NCBI GenBank assembly: GCA_046533095.1
Contig: JAJQRA010000016.1
Coordinates: 1 to 64,000, forward strand
Length of the DNA: 64,000 nt
DNA from: ZAX-1 sp046533095
GTDB taxonomy: Bacteria; Bacillota; Clostridia; Lachnospirales; Lachnospiraceae
Direction of reading: 5' to 3'
Shown here: piece after piece, positions 61,434-64,000 of the stretch
Numbering within the stretch: position 1 is the stretch's first letter
Layout of the letters: each line of letters starts with the position of its first letter
The notes under the pieces: model-generated
Seen by the model: only the letters and a program-made list of their open reading frames with translations
The model's database searches: none
What the model was told of the DNA's origin: nothing
Position numbers and translations under genes: made by a program

Positions 61434-62216
61434 ATGGAACGATATAAAAAGAAGTATGGCGAAAATTTACGATTGCCTTTTCGCCGGCTACTGCATTTGC
61501 TCTATCCGCCAAGATGTCCATTCTGTGATCGGATCATCGTGCATTCGCTCTTTATGGATACGCCGGATATATGCGGACAGTGTATCGGAAAGCCGGAGTA
61601 CGCTGTAGAGCCCCTATGCAAGAAGTGTGGAAAACCAATTTCGGATGAACGCTTAGAGTATTGCTATGACTGCAGGAAAATGCCACATGCATTTGAACAG
61701 GGGAAATCACTCTATTTATATAAAGGTGCAGTGAAAGAATCCATTTACCGTTTTAAATATGGAAATCGCAGAGAATATGCAGTATACTATGGACACGAAA
61801 TCGTTCGGCGGTATGGTGCATGGATTCGGAATCAAAATATTGAGGCTATCATACCGATTCCGCTCCACCAAAAGCGAAAACGGCAAAGAGGATTTAATCA
61901 GGCGGAGCTCTTAGCGCGAGAGATTGGCAGAAGCATGGAGATACCAGTATATACGGATTTATTAAAGCGGATTAAAAATACAAAGCCCCAGAAACAATTA
62001 AATGATGCAGAGAGAAAAAATAATCTGAAAAAGGCTTTTAAAATTTCCCCAAATAAGGTACAATTAAACCATATCCTATTAGTAGATGATATTTATACAA
62101 CTGGCAGTACGATTGATGGAGCCGCTAAGGAACTGATTAGAGGTGGGACAACATGTGTATACTATGTAGGTATTAGTATCGGTAGAGGTTTCGAGGAGGA
62201 AGTACTATGGAGGTAA
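61434..62216 (+). CDS. comFC: ComF-family phosphoribosyltransferase-like protein (ComFC)
   Basis: The 260-aa protein has an N-terminal zinc region (CPFCDR, DICGQC, CKKCGK, CYDCRK) and a phosphoribosyltransferase fold ending in the PRPP-loop motif ILLVDDIYTTGSTIDGA (near 218). In competent bacteria ComFC acts in transformation; elsewhere the family role is unclear, and comFA is not adjacent. The downstream yvyF overlaps by 10 bases, the same comF-yvyF order as in Bacillus. Ribosome binding site is weak (GGAAAGGCGC). Confidence 0.9.
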   Translation: MERYKKKYGENLRLPFRRLLHLLYPPRCPFCDRIIVHSLFMDTPDICGQCIGKPEYAVEPLCKKCGKPISDERLEYCYDCRKMPHAFEQGKSLYLYKGAVKESIYRFKYGNRREYAVYYGHEIVRRYGAWIRNQNIEAIIPIPLHQKRKRQRGFNQAELLAREIGRSMEIPVYTDLLKRIKNTKPQKQLNDAERKNNLKKAFKISPNKVQLNHILLVDDIYTTGSTIDGAAKELIRGGTTCVYYVGISIGRGFEEEVLWR

Positions 62217-62614
62217 GGAATTGTAAAGGTTGCGGTAGGCTTTTTAATTATTTATCAGGTCCGCCATTATGCCCAGCATGTGTAAAAGCATTAGAAGATA
62301 AATTTTTTCAAGTAAAAGAATACTTAAGGGACTATCCGGATTCAGCGCTAAATAGAGTGGCAGATGATAACGAGGTATCCGTAAAACAGTTAAAACAGTG
62401 GGTGCGGGAAGAACGTTTGACATTTTCGGAGCATTCATCGGTTACCATAGATTGTGAAAATTGTGGAGCACAAATACGTAGTGGCAGGTTTTGCAACAAT
62501 TGTAAAGCCATATTAAAAAGTGACATATCCGGAGCAATCGCAAGACCCAAAATACAGCCGGCAAAATCGGATAAACGTGAAAAAGAGCGCATGAGATTTT
62601 TAGATAATCAATAG
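62207..62614 (+). CDS. yvyF: YvyF-like flagellar operon protein (TIGR03826)
   Basis: The 135-aa protein has an N-terminal zinc ribbon (CKGCGRLF, then CPACVKA), a helix-turn-helix-like middle (RVADDNEVSVKQLKQWVREE) and a second CxxC pair (CENCGA, CNNCKA). This matches the flagellar operon protein YvyF family, which sits between comF and flgM in Bacillus. It overlaps comFC. GAGGAGGAAGT is the ribosome binding site. A Rho-independent terminator lies 58 bases downstream. Confidence 0.88.
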   Translation: MEVRNCKGCGRLFNYLSGPPLCPACVKALEDKFFQVKEYLRDYPDSALNRVADDNEVSVKQLKQWVREERLTFSEHSSVTIDCENCGAQIRSGRFCNNCKAILKSDISGAIARPKIQPAKSDKREKERMRFLDNQ

Positions 62615-62671
62615 AAACGGATAAAAGTCAATCGTAGCATATGAAGCTATGGGCAACTTATAAAACAGCAG

Positions 62672-62702
62672 ACTGCCGTGGCGTAACTACGGCAGTTTTT
62701 TT
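62672..62702 (+). terminator. Rho-independent terminator abutting the next ribosome binding site
   Basis: ACTGCCGT and ACGGCAGT form an 8-bp stem with a 9-base loop, followed by seven T. The next gene's AGGAG begins directly after the T-run, so this could end the comFC-yvyF message or act as an attenuator for the next gene. Confidence 0.85.
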
Positions 62703-62712
62703 AGGAGCAGAT

Positions 62713-63123
62713 ATGCTAAACGAGGAAAAAGCAAGGCTGATGACGCAAATGGCCGCATTTGAACAACGGAAAGGTAAAAAATATATACCGATGAGCCAAT
62801 ATTACCGGAAGGATTACGTGGGATACCAGATGTTAAAGACATTTATTTATTCAACGTTTGCTTTTGGTATTTTGCTTTTGTTATGGGTGCTATATAAGGT
62901 GGATTATTTGATGGCGAATATCCATAAAATCAAGGTGATGGATTTTGGTATTTCACTCTTGCTAAAATATATTATATTCATTGCAGCCTATCAGATGATT
63001 GCCTGTATAGTTTATAATATCCGCTATGCAAGAGGACAAAAAATCTTAAGGCAGTATCATTTTAAACTAAAAAAGGTTATGAAACTTTATGAAAAAGAAG
63101 AAAAAGCGCGTCCGAATGGATAA
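62713..63123 (+). CDS. Membrane protein of unknown function (136 aa)
   Basis: The predicted protein has a basic N-terminus (FEQRKGKKYIPMSQYYRKDY) and two long hydrophobic segments (IYSTFAFGILLLLWVLYKV, about 45-63, and LLLKYIIFIAAYQMIACIVY, about 83-102). A basic, coiled-coil-like C-terminal tail ends it. ATG 62713 is chosen for AGGAG 5 bases upstream; the longer frame from 62641 passes through the terminator. I do not recognise a family. It is followed by another membrane protein gene, 73 bases on. Confidence 0.75.
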   Translation: MLNEEKARLMTQMAAFEQRKGKKYIPMSQYYRKDYVGYQMLKTFIYSTFAFGILLLLWVLYKVDYLMANIHKIKVMDFGISLLLKYIIFIAAYQMIACIVYNIRYARGQKILRQYHFKLKKVMKLYEKEEKARPNG

Positions 63124-63140
63124 TTTGCGCTAGCGCGAAA
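63124..63140 (+). other. Short dyad before the last gene
   Basis: TTTGCGCTAGCGCGAAA is a near-perfect palindrome with a one-base offset, followed by AGGAGGT. A second ribosome binding site (GGAGGTGG) nearer the gene is the one used. Significance unclear. Confidence 0.4.
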
Positions 63141-63196
63141 GGAGGTATGGCAAAGCGGCTATAAATTTGTAATACCTGTGGAATGGAGGTGGTAAT

Positions 63197-64000
63197 GTGA
63201 CAAAAGTTTTAGAAATAAAAGAGGGGTTAAGGACTATTTTTGGCAAGTTTGAACTATACATTATGGCAGGTGTAAAATTTGCTTTGGCCTTGACTGCATT
63301 TTCTATTATTAATCGAACGATGGGATATATGGAAAGATTGCACAGTATATCAATTGTTTTGGTTATGGCGCTTTTATGTACCTTTCTTCCAATTCATGCA
63401 GTCATCCTCTTTTCTTGTGGACTTATATTGGCACATCTGTCGGCACTTTCCTTAGAAGTGTGTGTTGTGGCCTCCTGTATCTTGCTATTGATGTTTTTGA
63501 TGTACTTTCGGTTTGCCTCGGATAATGGGTACAATGTGGTGATGAACCCACTGCTGTTCTCCCTGGGCATCCCTCAAATAATGCCCGTATCGATTGGATT
63601 GCTCAAAGATCCTGCTTCTATCGTTTCGATGCTTTGCACAACAATATGGTTTTATTTTTTAAAGGGAATCAAGGAAAATGAAGCGATGTTTAGTGCAACA
63701 GAAGAAGACACTGCTGCGGCGAAGTTTACGCTTGCACTACAGCAGATAATTGGCAATAAAGAACTGTATCTGGTAGTCGCGGCACTTGCCCTAACTGCAT
63801 TAACTGTATACCTTATAAGGCGGCTGTCCATAAACCATGCATGGACGATAGCCATTTGCGTAGGCTGTAGTTTAGATTTGACGATCATGCTGGTGGGCTA
63901 TTCTGTACTGGAAAAGGGCACAAAAATTTTAGGGGCTGTACTAGGGACGTTGTTGTCCTTGCTTGTTAATTTTGGGATCGAGTTCTTCCTATACAATTTG
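63197..64000 (+). CDS. Polytopic membrane protein of unknown function (cut by window end)
   Basis: The open frame from GTG 63197 (268 codons, no stop before the window end) encodes a very hydrophobic protein with about seven membrane segments, starting MTKVLEIKEGLRTIFGKFEL. A charged loop (KENEAMFSATEEDTAAAKF) lies near residues 156-174. GGAGGTGG is 5 bases before the GTG, whereas the overlapping ATG at 63195 is followed at once by TGA. No family is recognised. It may form a unit with the membrane protein upstream. Confidence 0.7.
   Translation, partial: MTKVLEIKEGLRTIFGKFELYIMAGVKFALALTAFSIINRTMGYMERLHSISIVLVMALLCTFLPIHAVILFSCGLILAHLSALSLEVCVVASCILLLMFLMYFRFASDNGYNVVMNPLLFSLGIPQIMPVSIGLLKDPASIVSMLCTTIWFYFLKGIKENEAMFSATEEDTAAAKFTLALQQIIGNKELYLVVAALALTALTVYLIRRLSINHAWTIAICVGCSLDLTIMLVGYSVLEKGTKILGAVLGTLLSLLVNFGIEFFLYNL

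Noticed and set aside
1..64000. tRNA or rRNA genes
   Set aside because: No convincing tRNA T-loop pattern with a matching acceptor stem and no rRNA core sequence was found by eye. rnpB is the only RNA gene I can support. A tRNA scan would settle it.

Overview
The window reads as chromosome of an anaerobic, low-to-moderate G+C Firmicute, most likely Clostridia of the Lachnospiraceae type. Supporting signs are the dgt-dnaG-rpoD-trmK-nif3 block, the priA-def-fmt-rsmB-rlmN-PP2C-PASTA kinase-rsgA-rpe-thiN block, strong AGGAGG ribosome binding sites, a meso-DAP type MurE, an mbl-flhO-flhP operon as in Bacillus, and YlmC/YmxH and M23 proteins of the kind found in spore formers. The cell is probably motile (flagellar genes). 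The genus is not fixed by what can be seen.

Layout. 1-4.7 kb is a decayed defence island, visibly richer in G+C than what follows: the edge of an IS3-family element, a 5'-truncated AlbA/Schlafen-type ATP-binding gene, an apparently intact BREX phosphatase gene pglZ, and a frameshifted stub that ends in a type III restriction helicase fragment. 4.7-12.6 kb is the macromolecular-synthesis block (dgt, dnaG, rpoD, trmK, nif3, a nucleoside kinase). 12.6-14.1 kb has rnpB (RNase P RNA) and pilT. 14.1-16.8 kb, minus strand, has a zinc-ribbon membrane protein, pyrI, pyrB and a CmpB-like membrane protein. 17-31.8 kb is a long plus-strand run: murE, priA, def, fmt, rsmB, rlmN, PP2C phosphatase, PASTA kinase, rsgA, rpe, thiN, ychF. 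32-39.6 kb has ylmC, nrdR, an XRE regulator (minus), an isochorismatase-fold hydrolase, yqeG, rpiB, efp, galE, lgt, an M23 peptidase and a 69-aa unknown. 39.7-42.5 kb is a large minus-strand hybrid histidine kinase. 42.5-44.6 kb is mostly non-coding and holds an array of about 29 copies of an 18-bp repeat. 44.6-52.3 kb has secA and an SOS-controlled uvrB-uvrA pair. 52.5-58 kb has mbl, two flagellar rod/hook genes, a FlgJ-like gene and recD2. 58-61 kb is a three-gene ABC importer. 61.4-64 kb has comFC, yvyF and two membrane proteins, the last cut by the window end.

The most unusual property is not a single gene. A large share of the gaps between otherwise ordinary housekeeping genes contain a private tandem duplication (2-4 copies of 15-92 bp, about 29 copies in one case). 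Each sequence is different, the units usually sit just upstream of a start codon, and some carry copies of the downstream gene's ribosome binding site and start codon (rpe is the clearest). I found no complete undescribed system. The best leads are these duplicated leaders, the 18-bp array with its flanking CCTCCT motifs, and a terminator that abuts a ribosome binding site near 62.7 kb.
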